Shown: positions 22,140-32,810 of the stretch, piece by piece
Layout: each line of letters opens with the position of its first letter
Numbering within the stretch: position 1 is the first letter of the stretch
Source: Phragmites australis
Taxonomy: Eukaryota; Streptophyta; Magnoliopsida; Poales; Poaceae
Length of the DNA: 64,000 nt
NCBI RefSeq assembly: GCF_958298935.1
Contig: NC_084943.1
Location: 13,819,001-13,883,000, forward strand
Direction: 5' to 3'
Program-made: the position numbers and the translations under genes
The notes under the pieces: generated by a model
The model's database searches: none
Told to the model about the DNA's origin: nothing
Seen by the model: the letters and a program-made list of their open reading frames with translations, nothing else

Positions 22140-22973
22140 TGTTGGAACAAGAGATCGTCTTTCCCTAGCAAGTATGGCGAGAGTTTCTTCTAAGGAGGAG
22201 ACTCAAGCTTGGAGACGAAGTTTGAGAGGAAGGAACACCACAAATGTATTGATAGTAAAAATATGGACTGGGCTAGGGGGCGTATCACAGGAAGACTTTG
22301 TGATTGTGCTCCTCCATGCTGTGTTGATCGTGCTCCTTCTGACCTCCCTTTCCAGGTGACCACGCCCCCCTATTTATAAGGTAGTACGTAGCTTAGTGTA
22401 CAAGTTGTGATGGTGTACAAATATCTAGGACCTGATCGAATTACTAGGCCTTATCCTGGATGACTACCTTTTACCCTACATAGAAGATAAATATCTACCA
22501 TAGTACCTATTGTGGTGCCTGCCCTCTGAGAGGTGTGCCGGTTGCCAATTGCGGCCCGACGTCGCTCTGCTGGGGGTGTCAGGATAAGAACCACTTGCAC
22601 CGGAATTAATCGACCATCACCTTGCGTCAGGTCAGCTGCAGGGGGTGTCCTTTCTTCTCGGATATTATCTCTGGAGGCCAGCTGCGTCTTTAGGCTTCGG
22701 AAGGCCGCATGGGCACCGAAGGGGTGGCTCGAAGGGGTCCAGGACCTCCGGGGATAAGGTCTCCTGCTGAGTTTGGAGGCTGAAGGCTCTGGAGGTACTT
22801 GTTGTAGATTCGAGTCTTCAGAAGGCCACGTACATGCCGGAGAGGTGGCCTGAAGGGGTTCGTAGCCACTGGGGATAAGGCCTCCAGCTGAGTCCGAAGG
22901 CCGAAGGCTCTGGAGGGACCTTTGATAGCGATCGTTAACCATTATCCTCAGGCTGGTCTATTTTCTTCCAACA
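22140..22973 (-). repeat. 5' LTR of element B
   Basis: In plus orientation it begins TGTTGGAACAAGAG and ends TTCTTCCAACA, so both ends are proper. It is 834 bp and homologous to the J LTRs and the A LTR. The TATA box on the minus strand is at 22378-22371 (TATAAATA). The bases flanking A (GAGAA) and B (TTGTC) do not form a target-site duplication. Confidence 0.85.
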
Positions 22974-23205
22974 TTGTCTATTAGAGCAAGGTACAATGAA
23001 GTTGCCGAAAGCCCTTACAATATGGGTTAATAAAATTTGTCAACCTCACTAATATAACCCACTAAAAGTTTAATTGCATATTCTAAGTATGTGGTCTACT
23101 TCTATTCCTTACCTTTTCTTAGAGCTATTTCTTGTCTTATGCTAAGTTAATTTGGTTAACATTGATCTCTAACTCCTCTTTTTCTTATTGGGTTAAGGAT
23201 GTTGA
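22974..23205 (+). other. A/T-rich leader, no gene
   Basis: This is an A/T-rich, poly-T containing stretch between element B and the pre-gag ORF below. It resembles the leader between the PBS and the pre-gag ORF in element C (46900-47050) in composition, but I see no PBS, so the expected LTR end is missing or deleted. Confidence 0.4.
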
Positions 23206-24025
23206 GGTATGACTTGGTGATGGCTACTCGGGCCGAGGGTGTGGAAGGTTTTCCTGCTCTCTTATGGGAGATGCTTTAGCGCACCAACTTTATTTTTGCG
23301 CCAGAGTGCACGATCTTTGCTGTGGGACGTGAACCGGGTTTGGTGGACTTCGTGGTGATGGTAGACATAAGTGATAGCCTCATCACAGGTGTCCATGCTC
23401 CTCACTTTGAGGCACCTAGGACTTCCAAAGAAATGGATGTCCAAGTGGTGGCATGCAAGGCGATGACCATTCTTCGAGGGGAGCTTCCCATCCTCGAAGA
23501 ATGGCAATTTGGCTACTTCCCGAACTAACGATGAAACCAAATGAACAACATGGATTACCCACCAGAGGAGGCACCACTTTTCATGCACCGCGTGGTGGAC
23601 TTGGTCTGAACCTTGGACCGGACCCATCAATGCGTGTTGGCAGAGTTGTGGGAGACTAGGGGCACTACAACTGGCTTCAACACCATGTAGAGAGCTACAC
23701 ATGTCGCATGATGGTGAACAAGGAGGTGTTGTATGAGGATGATAAACCCGTCATAGCGCATGATCTTGTGGACGCTTTCCACTATTTCCCTCCCAATGGA
23801 GACATGCAGGTTCCTCCGAACCGCAACCTAGGAGTGAGGATGTTGGCCGGCTTGCACGTGAGGCACTATGCACCCACGACTGCTACTAGGGAGTCGCTCT
23901 TGGGTGGGGCACAACTCCTCACTCACCCACTAGCTCTAGGCGATACCAGCTCCCCTGGGCACCATCTCTTGGATGTGTTTCCCAAAGACTTCGCTAGAGC
24001 ACCCTATAATGGTGGTTACCTTTAG
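23206..24025 (+). pseudogene. Chromovirus pre-gag ORF of a second subfamily
   Basis: The plus-strand frame starts around 23206 and reads RYDLVMATRAEGVEGFP, later HAPHFEAPRTSKEM and ACKAMTILRGELP, ending GYFPN with stops. The same frame resumes with PPEEAPLFMHRVVDLV and THQCVLAELWE. One frameshift later (23708-24025) it continues with MVNKEVLYEDDKPVIAHD. The APHF...KE...ACKAMTILRG pattern fits pre-gag ORFs of grass Tekay-type elements as I recall them. It is not similar in detail to the E and C pre-gag ORFs. It has no intact frame. Confidence 0.5.
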
Positions 24026-24189
24026 GCCAATCTTGCCATATGTAATATTGGAATTTATGTATCTCGTATGTCACTTGAACTCTAAATGGAAGTGGTAGCC
24101 CTCTATGTATCAAACATGTAAGTTAGGAACTCATAAGTCGTTATGGTTAAACTATTATGCCCTATGTATGAGATGAGTTGTATGAACTA

Positions 24190-24718
24190 AGTGAGATGTG
24201 TTATTAACGATGGCTATAGGATAACTACCATATCCAGGCATCCCTGGGTTTTCCACAATTCTTGGGGCATATCTCTATCTCTGGGAAGGGGAACCCTAGA
24301 TGGAAGGAAACCACCCATATGGGCTAAGGGTATCTCGTGAACAGGGATGATTATCTCCAAAAAATGGAAGGAAGACTACAGAGGATGTATGACACCCCCA
24401 TATATATACGAAGCCTGGGGCCCCTACGGAGAAGCCAATTGAGGTCGAATAAGTGGCATAAGCCTTTATACAAGCCAGAATACATCCAAAGCTAAGCAAG
24501 AAAAGTGTCCACTAGGGTTAGATCCATCTAGGCCAGCCACATACCCCCTTGTAATAGGCTCAAATCAGTACAAGACAAATAAGATGTAGGGTTATTATTG
24601 TCAAGGAGGCCCAAACCTGTATAAAAATCCTCATGTGTTGTCGTTTGATTCATCTACTCGAAGCATTCCCTACCTCTTCAACAGGTTCGTTAGATTGGCA
24701 GTTCACAAATCATAGACA
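24190..24718 (+). repeat. 5' LTR of Tat-lineage element G (boundaries approximate)
   Basis: The stretch ends ATCATAGACA just before a Tat-type PBS. It has a TATATATA box at 24401-24408 and a leader with CTCGAAGCATTCCC, as in RIRE2/Tat-type LTRs. The 5' end is not certain, because no clean TG start is evident among the decayed bases near 24190-24230. Frames within it are not genes. Confidence 0.5.
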
Positions 24719-24738
24719 GTTGGCACCATCCTTGGGGA
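24719..24738 (+). other. PBS of element G
   Basis: GTTGGCACCATCCTTGGGGA matches the Tat-type TTGGCGCC.ACCGTGGGG pattern with CpG losses (GCGCC to GCACC, CCGTGG to CCTTGG). Confidence 0.65.
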
Positions 24739-24739
24739 T

Positions 24740-26890
24740 CATGACAATAGGCATTGAAGAGTCTACAAAGAACATGCCATTAGCATCACCCAAGCCTTCA
24801 TCGAGAACCCATTTTTTGGATGAGGGCTTCTATGACAACTTTACCCCTATCTTAGCAAGCCAGTGATCGATCGAGTGAATTTTGCCAATGAATTTCCTGG
24901 TGACAATTCAAGTGATGAGGTAAGTCGATTTATAGATCAATGCACTAAACATTATAGCATTGAGTTCGAACCACTTGGCTTCCAAGAAAAGTGTGAATGT
25001 ACTCCTGCACTGTTCGAGAAAAAAAAGTGTGAATGTATGATTCACAGCAAGTCAGGATTGATCTCTACAACTTTTGACAACATGGATTGTCAAGACACCA
25101 ACCTGGAGCAATCCGATGAAAAATCAATGATGGATCTAGACACTTCTAGGGGAAGTTACCCTTGAGAAGTTTTCACTATCAGAGATAGGGGTCCTAGTCT
25201 GGGTAATCATGATGATGACGCTACAAAAAGATAGGGCCCTCCAACTTTGTGTGTGAACGATGGTCAACACCAGATGATCACACCTCCCTAGATCCTTAAT
25301 GGAGCATAGGTCCTACCATACCCCCATCATCAGTAGGGGGCTAAATGCGTTAGATCTGCAATTGCTAAGAGAATCCTTCTTCTACAAGAGGCCCTCACGC
25401 ATCCTCCAACTATGGATCTAGAGACCCTAGCAGTTAAAGATTAGATGCACTCAGTGATCGACTTAACAAAAGAGGTCATCATCCAGCTCGAAAACTCTCA
25501 TCTAGTCCTAGCCGAAAATAGTGCTAATCGAGTAATCCCTCATCACGAGATGTATCAGACTCGAAGCGGTGTAACCCCCGAAACAAAGCTTCCCAACATG
25601 ACAACAGGTTGAATAATTGACGTTGAGCCTAGCCAATCAAAGGCCATCCGATTAGTGACTTGTGCGAGGTCATCGATGCCCAGAGAAGATGGCCGAGGGC
25701 CATTGAAGGGGCTTCATCTACCCCTCAACAATCTAATCGGAGGACATCCCAACATAGATCAAATCGGGACCGACCTCTGATCCCCATGGAAAAAAACTCC
25801 CGAGACTGCTAGCACCAAGCAGGGCGCCATCAACGGATGTCTGGCTTTCTCTCCAGGTTTATGGAATGTAAGCAGGCCAGCAAGGTTCTGCCCTGGGACA
25901 AAATACAATGGAAGTATAAACCCCATTGAGTTTCTCCAGATCTATACCACAGCCATCCAAGCAGCTTGTGGGGTTGAGAAAGTAATAGAGAATTACTTCC
26001 CTACCACCCTTGTAGGGGAGGCCAAAACATGGCTGACCAACCTATCACTAGGAACAATCTACTCATGGGAGCAACTTTGTGATATATTCTGCGCCAACTT
26101 CCAGGCTACATACATTCACCATGGCACGAAAAATGATTTCTACCATTGCGAGCAGATGAGGAATGAAACCTTGCATGAGTGTTTACACCACTTCGTCAAT
26201 ATTCATAATAACATCCCCAAGGTCAGTGATTATGATGTCATACAAGCAGTCACTTGGGGGGTCAAGAGCTGGAGATGCATTGAAAACATCACCATCCAGA
26301 AGCCGAGCTCAAGAAGATCATCGATAAGTCTACCAAGGCTAAAGACACACCCCTCTTCATCAAGAAGAAGATTTAGGGCATCAAACACCCTCAAGCCAAG
26401 CTCAAGGGTGACAGGGTCAAGTCCAATCGCAAGAAAAACATTAAGGAAAGTAAGGGGAAGAAAAATAATTATAATGAAGTTTTTTAAGATATGCCTGAAA
26501 CCCGTCCCAACATGCGTCCCAGTTCTTCTCTGGGCAAGAGCTCTACACCAGGCTCTAGCTAACGTGACAGTAAACCTTGGTGCGACCTCCAACAGACCGA
26601 CAACCATAGCCTCCACGAGTGCCGCCTCTGGATGAAGATGGTCAAAGCATAGGTCAAGAAAGTGCTCAATGGAAAGAAGACATAGGTCGTGGCCTAGAGT
26701 AGTTATTCTAGTTCTAGTGGCATTGAGGATGACACAGATCCGATGTCTTTTCATCTGGATGAGAGGACAATAGACCACATGTTCGGTGGTTCTGCATCCT
26801 ACATGTACAAATGGTAGTACAAGACAGTGGACCGAGAAGTATTAGCTGCAATCCCTAAGGGTCGTCTAGCCATTAAGTGGTCAAACATTA
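24740..26890 (+). pseudogene. Gag and protease start of element G (Tat lineage)
   Basis: The plus-strand region begins near 24863 (NFANEFPGDNSSDEV..FIDQC). The Retrotrans_gag core lies at about 25895-26260: YNGSINPIEFLQIYTTAIQA, a WLTNLSLGTI.SWEQL block, then MRNETLHECLHHF and IPKVSDYDVIQAVTWGV. Stops and frame changes occur throughout. No zinc knuckle is recognisable. At 26860-26920 the peptide GRLAIKWSNIKISFNLED matches the start of a Tat protease. The active site that should follow is replaced by a Copia-like fragment. Confidence 0.75.
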
Positions 26891-26924
26891 AGATCTCCTT
26901 CAACCTAGAAGATTGTCCTGATAA

Positions 26925-27395
26925 CTGAAGGTGATATGCCCTAGAGGCAATCATAGAGATGATTGTATCACTCATCTATGTTCATGTACTACCGAATAAT
27001 GTGTTATTTCAAGAATGACTATCTTTTACATTGATTGGCAAGTATGTGGCTTGTTCTTGAAATTCTTTGTTTATATCATGATGTTATTCTTAGTCGATCT
27101 CTAGTCGCATATCATTGTGATGATACATAAGACCAGCACATGTTTTGATTGATGATCACGTTTCATGGATCATATGTATAGAGATACCCGGTCAATAATA
27201 TGGACATTTATGTTAGAGAACATGATGTTAGATAGACCCACCTTGAGATACTGCTGGAATTGTTATTTATGATATGCCATCAGTTGTTATCTCAAATGGT
27301 GTACCTGCAGGATCCTTAGACTTGAATCGGAGCCATACAAGACCGTTTGAATTGGCTCCAACTTGGATCCCAAATAGGTACTCGCGCTCAACACT
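26925..27395 (+). mobile_element. Copia LTR-like fragment inside G
   Basis: Beginning near 26930, GATATGCCCTAGAGGCAATC resembles the start of Angela/BARE-type Copia LTRs (…ATATGCCCTAGAGGCAATAA). The rest is A/T-rich non-coding with no frames of interest. It interrupts G between the protease start and RT. The TGTTGGAA terminus is missing, and I found no target-site duplication. Confidence 0.4.
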
Positions 27396-27399
27396 TTCC

Positions 27400-28116
27400 T
27401 GTGAGAAAACAATGACGTGTTCACCTGGCAACCATTTGATATGCATGGGATCCCCAGGGAGGTGGTTGAGCACAAGCTATCCAACCCAATGTAAAGCTGG
27501 TTAAGCAGAAATTCTCACAGTTCACGCCCAACTAGAAAGAAGCCATTAAATAGGAAATCAAATGGCTCATCAAGGCAGGTTTTATTTGGGAGGTGAAGCA
27601 CCCGAGTGGCTTGCAAACCCCATCAAGGTCAAAAAGTCAAATGGCAAATGGTGAATGTGTATTGACTTCACCGATCTCAATAAAGCATATCCTAAGGATG
27701 CTTTTCCTCTGCCACGAATAGATAGGATAGTTGACCCCACCTTTGGTTGCGGCTGTCTAAGCCTTCTTGATGCCTACTCCGGTTAGCACCAGATGAGCAT
27801 GCATCCAGAGGATGAGGAGAAGACCTCTTTTATCACTATGTTTGGTGTTTATTGTGATGTTAAGATGCCCTTCTGATTGAAGAATACCGGTGCCACATAC
27901 CAACGAGGAATGCAGATAACACTCTATGATTAGATCAGCTGGAATGTCAAGGCCTACGTCGATAATCTCATTATCAAAACTAAAAAGAAGGAAGATCTCA
28001 TATCCAACCTACAAGAAATATTCAACAACCTGCAAGAATTGAGCCATGCTAAACCTAGAGAAGTGCACATTTGGAGTCGATGCGGGGAAACTACTCAGTT
28101 ACCTTGTGTCCTACCG
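27400..28116 (+). pseudogene. Reverse transcriptase of element G, truncated
   Basis: Reading across several frames: FTWQPFDMHGIPREV.EHKL, ANPIKVKKSNGKW, CIDFTDLNKAYPKDAFPLPR, LLDAYSG and the catalytic box YVDN (normally YVDD) around 27955. It then continues to the FGVDAGKLLSYLVSYR block at 28065-28115. The frame changes directly into protease sequence of element F at about 28116. Stops include one in each conserved half. The G pol resumes at 38236 with RNase H. Confidence 0.8.
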
Positions 28117-28877
28117 GTATCATCTTCGCTGATGCTTTCGACAAAATGGGCCTACGTCGAAGCGACGTGAATCGAGCTGGATCACCATTGCTAGGTTTCG
28201 GCGGCAATACAATCAACGCTCTGGGAAAGATAACAATCCCAGTGTCATTTGGCGAAAGGATGAGTTTCCGGACGGAAGATATTACCTTCGATGTGGTCGA
28301 CAATGATTACCCATACAATGCGATATTTCGTAGGGGAGTCCTGAATACATTTGGAGCAATATCGCACCACACGTACTTGTGCATGAAGATGCCTGGTCCT
28401 GAAGGCATCATAACGGTATTGGGAGACCAGCGAGTGGCCAGACGAATCGAAGTGGGAATCACTCCAGGAAGGCGAAATGTCCACATGGTGATAGAACCTT
28501 CGACAAATCAGGAGGAAAGTGACATCCAGCCGAAGATAAATAAAGCAACGAAGGATGCAACGGAAGGAGCAACCAGAATAGTGCAGTTACATCAAGAAAA
28601 ACCAAATAAAAAAGTCACCATAGGAGCGGAGGCCCTGGCAGAGGACCAACAACAACTCATAATGTTCCTCCGCTGTAATGACGATGTCTTCGCTTGGTCC
28701 CCGAAGGACCTGCAAGGAGTAAGTAGGGAAATCATTCAGCACAACTTAAATGTGGATCCCAGGGCGAAGCCAAGGAAGCAAAAGCTTAGAAAAGCTTCAA
28801 GCGAAAGAGAAGAAGCAGCGAAGGCTGAAGTGAAAAAGCTGCTCGATGCCGGAGTGATACATGTAGTATTGCACTGA
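28071..28877 (+). pseudogene. Aspartic protease remnant of F (chimeric open frame)
   Basis: The open frame of 268 codons begins in out-of-frame G sequence and enters F at GIIFADAFDKM. It then has PLLGFGGNTINALGKI, TFDVVDNDYPYNAIF.RG and LCMKMPGPEGIITV. In Tat proteases the DxGS active site comes just before IIF.DAF, and here it is absent because the junction lies there. The linker to RT (ALAEDQQQLI..L..N.DVFAW) is intact, up to a stop at 28877. The first 15 or so residues are an accident of the junction. Confidence 0.85.
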
Positions 28878-29420
28878 GAGTGGCTAGCTAACCCAATGTT
28901 AGTCAAGAAAAGCAATGGAAAATGGAGAATGTGCGTCGACTTCACAGACTTGAATAGGGCTTGTCCGAAGGATGACTTCCCATTACCTAGAATTAATCAG
29001 CTGGTAGACTCCGCGGCTGGTTGCGAGATGTTAAGCTTCTTGATGCATACTCGGGGTACCACCAGGTCTGGATGGCGAAGGAAGATGAGGAGAAGACAAG
29101 TTTCAGAACCTCCTTCAGCATATACTGCTTTGAGAGGATGCCCTTCGGCCTTCGAAATGTTGGTGCAACCTTCACCAGGTTGGTGCAAACATTGCTAAGT
29201 TCACAGCTAGGGCGAAATGTCCTAGCTTATGTTGATGACATAGTGGTCAAGAGTGCCAGAAGGAGCCAACATCTCGAAGACCTATGTGAAACCTTCGAAA
29301 GCTTGCGAAGGGCAGGGCTAAGATTGAACCTAGAAAAATGCGTCTTTGGAGTACAATCTGGAAGGCTACTGGGGTTCTTGGTGTCAAAGAGAGGCATCGA
29401 AGTGGAACCCTAAAAAATAC
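28878..29420 (+). pseudogene. Reverse transcriptase of F
   Basis: After an in-frame TGA (28877 region) the frame has EWLANPMLVKKSNGKWRMCV and CPKDDFPLPRINQLVD. A one-base shift near 29030 moves the reading to LLDAYSGYHQVWMAKEDEEK, MPFGLRNVGATF and the intact catalytic box AYVDDIVVKS (about 29228-29257). It ends at a stop after RGIEVEP (29413). Key residues survive, so the copy is younger than G's, but it is not readable in one frame. Confidence 0.85.
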
Positions 29421-30640
29421 AGGCGATAATAGATATGAAACCCCCACAAAACAGAAAGCAAGCAGAACGCTTGGCAGGGAGGTTGGCGGCATTGAACAGG
29501 TTCATTGCAAAATCTACAGAGCGAAGTCTACTTTCTTCAAAGTATTAAAAAGCTCCGACCCATTTAGATGGGATGTGGAGCAACAAGAAGCCTTCGATGA
29601 ATTGAAAAGCTACCTGACGAAGCTCATAGCACTTCCAACCCTTATCCAGGTGCGGATTTGTTATTATACATAGCGGCATCCCCTTCGGGAGTGAGCGCTG
29701 TACTTGTGCAGGAAAGACACAAAGACAACAAATTACGCTAGTTCCCAATATATTATGTATCAGAAGCTTTTGCAGGTCCGAAGAAGATGTACACAGAACT
29801 GGAAAAAGTAGCATATGCACTGGTCATGGCATCCCGCAAGCTTCGCCATTACTTCACAGCTCACAAGATTACAGTACCAACTTCCTTGCCCCTTCGCGAC
29901 ATGTTTGAGAACAAAGAAGCCATAGGAAGAATGGCAAAGTGGGCCACGGAAGTCGCCCCATTCATGGTTGTTTTTGTGGCAAGAACATCGTTGAAATCGC
30001 AAGCGTTAGAAGACTTCGTAGTGGAATGGACTCCGCTGACCGAAGCCTCGGAACAAGAACCGTCAGAACTGGTCTGGACCGCATATTGCGACGGGGCTTG
30101 GGTAGCTACAGGAGCAGGCGTTGCAGTGATATTATCCTCACCTTCGGGCGCAAAGCTGAGATATGCCGCCAGATTAGAGTTCCAGTCTACAAACAATACG
30201 GCGGAGTATGAAGCGGTCCTCCTCGGACTTTGTAAGGCGAAGGCTTTGGGCACCCGAAGGGTGCTGGTTAAAACAGACTCAAAGGTAATAGCAAGCCAAA
30301 TTGACAAGATATTTCAGGCAAAAGACCCAGAACTGGTTAAGTTTAGAGTAGCAGTGAGAAGAATGGAAAAGTACTTCCTGGGATTCACAGTCAACAGTAT
30401 CGAGAAATGATAACTTCGAAGCAGATGAGCTAGCCAAAGTTGCTGCGCAAAACCTGCCTATGCCATCAGATGTTTTCTACCAAAAGCTGAGTGAACCAGC
30501 CGCTGAAGACACTTCGAAGCCATCACGTTCTGTCGCTATGATCGAAAGCGAAGATTGGCACTCGCCAATATTGGCTTATCTTCGTGGTCAGGACAAGCCC
30601 GAGGATCATGTTGAAGCAAAGCGTATGGCCTAGAGAGCTA
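29421..30640 (+). pseudogene. RNase H plus second (archaeal-type) RNase H of F
   Basis: A first RNase H remnant runs through 29520-29950 (FRWDVEQQEAFDELK, YIAASPSGVSAVLVQE, MYTELEKVAYALVMASRKL), with a frame change near 29650. The second RNase H (30050-30440) reads YCDGAWVATGAGVA, NNTAEYEAVLLGL, VLVKTDSKVIA and, after a stop, ADELAKVAA, so the D-E-D-D set is present. The 207-codon frame 29787-30410 holds most of it. The second RNase H is typical of Tat elements. Confidence 0.85.
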
Positions 30641-31562
30641 AAAACTACAAATTTATGGGAAACAATCTGTACAAGGCCCGAGTCTGTGCACCATTGTTGC
30701 GTTGCATATCCCAGGAAGAAGGACAGAATCTACCAAAAGAAATTCACAGTGGGTTATGTGGTTCCCATACGGGTACACGGGCTTTAGTCGAAAAAGTATA
30801 TAGACAGGGCTTCTATTGGCCGACGGCGGTAAATGATGCGGATCACATGGTCCGAAGTTGTCAACAGTGTTAGTTCTGGGCGAAGGGTTCAAAGAAACCT
30901 TCGACGAAGACACAGGTAATTCCACTGGTTTGGCCACTAAGATGGTGGGAAATTGACATTGTTGGCCAACTGCCAGCCGCGAAGGTCTGGGGATCAAAGT
31001 GATTTTCACATCTGTATACTACCCACAGTCTAATGGGGCCGTAGAGAGAGCGAACGGCATCATCTTCGCTGGTGTCGCGAAGCACCTGCAGGGACTGGCA
31101 AAAGGAAAATGGGTCAAAGAGTTGCCTAAAGTATTATGGTCACTAAGAACAACGGTAGCAAGACCAACCAATTTCACGCCCTTTCGCCTCCTCTTCGGCG
31201 AAGAGGCAATGACCCCGGAGGAATGCAAAAACAAATCATGTAGGGTCAAAAATGAACCAGAGCAAGGCGAAGAGTCATCATCAAAGGATGCCCTTGAGGA
31301 AATGAGATTGCAAGCCGCCAAAAATCTGGGCAAGTATCAACAGGAGACAAGGAATATATCCGAAAAGAACTTCTTCCCCGGAGATTTGGTGTTACGAAGA
31401 TTTGGTAATACAACATCAGTGGGAAAGCTTCAGAGCAAATGGGACGGTCCTTTCTTAGTTAAAAGGTCGTTAAGACCCGGTTCATATCATTTGGCTAATA
31501 TGGAAGGTGAGGAGCTTCCACATACTTGGAATGCGGACAACCTTCGCAGGTTCTACGCCTGA
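30641..31562 (+). pseudogene. Integrase of F with internal deletion
   Basis: The zinc finger is readable at 30655-30873 (EIHSGLCGSHTG to CQQC, HHCC intact). After a stop come WWEIDIVGQLPAAK (first Asp) and then, without the usual middle of the core, VYYPQSNGAVERANGII (Glu region). About 65-70 codons including the second catalytic Asp are missing at about 30990. The C-terminal part (31000-31562) is open for 187 codons to LRRFYA-stop, with FFPGDLVLRR and KLQSKWDGPFLV. Strand transfer is impossible. Confidence 0.85.
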
Positions 31563-31940
31563 CAGCGATGGCGACCGAGACGAAGGCTCTTGTGTAATTT
31601 TTCTTTATGCAATTTTTCTTTTCATGTAATCAAATTGTACGGGAACTGCACTCTTTTCCTCACAGGGGGATCCCTTCGTTAGGGGGTGAGGTTTTAACGA
31701 GGCAGGAACCCTTGTAAACATCGATATAGTAGAAGTACCCCTAGAAAATACTGCTTCTTCCGAGTATTGGAAACTCGTCGTCGAAGTGCACCAACCTAAG
31801 AGCAGGGTGACGCACCAATCGAGGACTGAAGGGCCACAAGTGGACGGCGCAAATAGAGGTGCGAAATGTCAAAAAAAAAGATGTACAGTTTCGACCTTAA
31901 GAAACAATAAAAAAATAAATATATATAAATATATGAAAAG
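31563..31940 (+). other. Post-pol spacer of F
   Basis: This is a non-coding spacer with T-rich runs at 31595-31625 and an A-rich run at 31867-31930. No credible gene or site was found in it. Confidence 0.5.
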
Positions 31941-32260
31941 CCGAAGTGTCGCTCGACCTAAGAAAAGGCGACACACTTCGAGCCAAAGTCGGGGGCTAAG
32001 AGTGCCTGCCCCCACACCGAAGGAAAAACAAACTTTCGAAAAAGAAGCCGAAGTGTCGCTCGACCTAAGAAAAGGCGATGCACTTCGAGCCAAAGTCGGG
32101 GGCTAAGAGTGCCTGCCCCTGCACCGAAGGAAAAACAAACCTTCAGAAGAGAAGCTGAAGTGTCGCTCGACCTAAGAAAAGGCGACGGACTTCGAGCCAA
32201 AGTCGGGGGCTAAGAGTGCCTGCCCCCGCACCAAAGGAAAAAAGAAACCTAAAACAACCG
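31941..32260 (+). repeat. 107-bp tandem repeat carrying a PPT-like motif, three units
   Basis: Units start at 31941, 32048 and 32155, exactly 107 bp apart. Each contains GAAGTGTCGCTCGACCTAAG, an inverted arm GGCGACACACTTCG able to pair with its start, and CCAAAGTCGGGGGCTAAGAG. The last resembles the AAAGTCGGGGGCTA polypurine-type motif seen before 3' LTRs of Tat elements. The frames over it are repeat translations. Confidence 0.92.
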
Positions 32261-32324
32261 CCTTAAGAGCATCCGTTCAACAACATAAATTTATATCAGC
32301 CAAAGTTACCTGCGACCAAAAATC

Positions 32325-32411
32325 GGGGGGGGGGGGGGATGTCGTTTTCGAAAACCCAGTTCTGTGGTAATCGTAGGTACCTACGGTGAAAAATCGGGGG
32401 GGGGGGGGGGG
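32325..32411 (+). repeat. Two long G runs in a PPT-like context
   Basis: Runs of 14 G (32325-32338) and 16 G (32396-32411) each follow AAAATC, like the AAAGTCGGGGGC motif of the preceding repeats but expanded. They may form G-quadruplexes and are a likely place for sequencing-length error. Confidence 0.85.
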
Positions 32412-32810
32412 TGGCGTTATTCGGTACATCGTTGTTGAAGCGACACCCCACATGAATAATCGAGAATGTCATTCACCAAAGATAACACCGCTCGAGTAAG
32501 CGATAAGGCATTCCTAACGTCCGAAAACATCGCAAAAAGCCAATGTCACTTTGAGCGCGATGCCGCCGAAGTGCCCAAAAAAGGAAACAAGTAATACTGT
32601 AAATGCAAAATTTATTCTGCAAAGCGGTCAACATCAGGATCAATAAAATCCTTATACCACTGACTAAAAGCAAACTGAAAAGTTGTGCCTTCACTTGCAT
32701 GAAAACACATGGTTGGGGCCAGTGGGGACCCAACATGAGTCGAAGTCAACATCATCTTCATCGCCGTTGTGTTCAACTAGTTGCGAAGAAGGGCCGCGGC
32801 GATAGCAAAG
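32412..32810. other. Spacer between G runs and the antisense gene
   Basis: This is non-coding. It probably includes the 3' untranslated region of the antisense gene, and no poly(A) signal was assigned. Short frames have no motif. Confidence 0.4.

Larger units (their letters stand above)
18590..22973 (-). mobile_element. Non-autonomous Tat-like LTR element B, inverted relative to A
   Basis: On the minus strand the order is LTR (22973-22140), PBS, the same degenerate ORF as A (21882-21200), 108-bp units (21150-20960), the 31-33 bp array (20270-19440) and more 108-bp units (19135-18590). No second LTR is present. It is the same family as A, with different copy numbers of each array, placed tail to tail with A. 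Confidence 0.7.

Noticed and set aside
12153..22978. Single composite insertion of A plus B with target duplication
   Set aside because: The pentamers GAGAA (left) and TTGTC (right) do not match, so one insertion event is not supported.
26230..26778. Minus-strand frame of 182 codons
   Set aside because: It is the shadow of the G gag region on the other strand, where gag motifs are clear.
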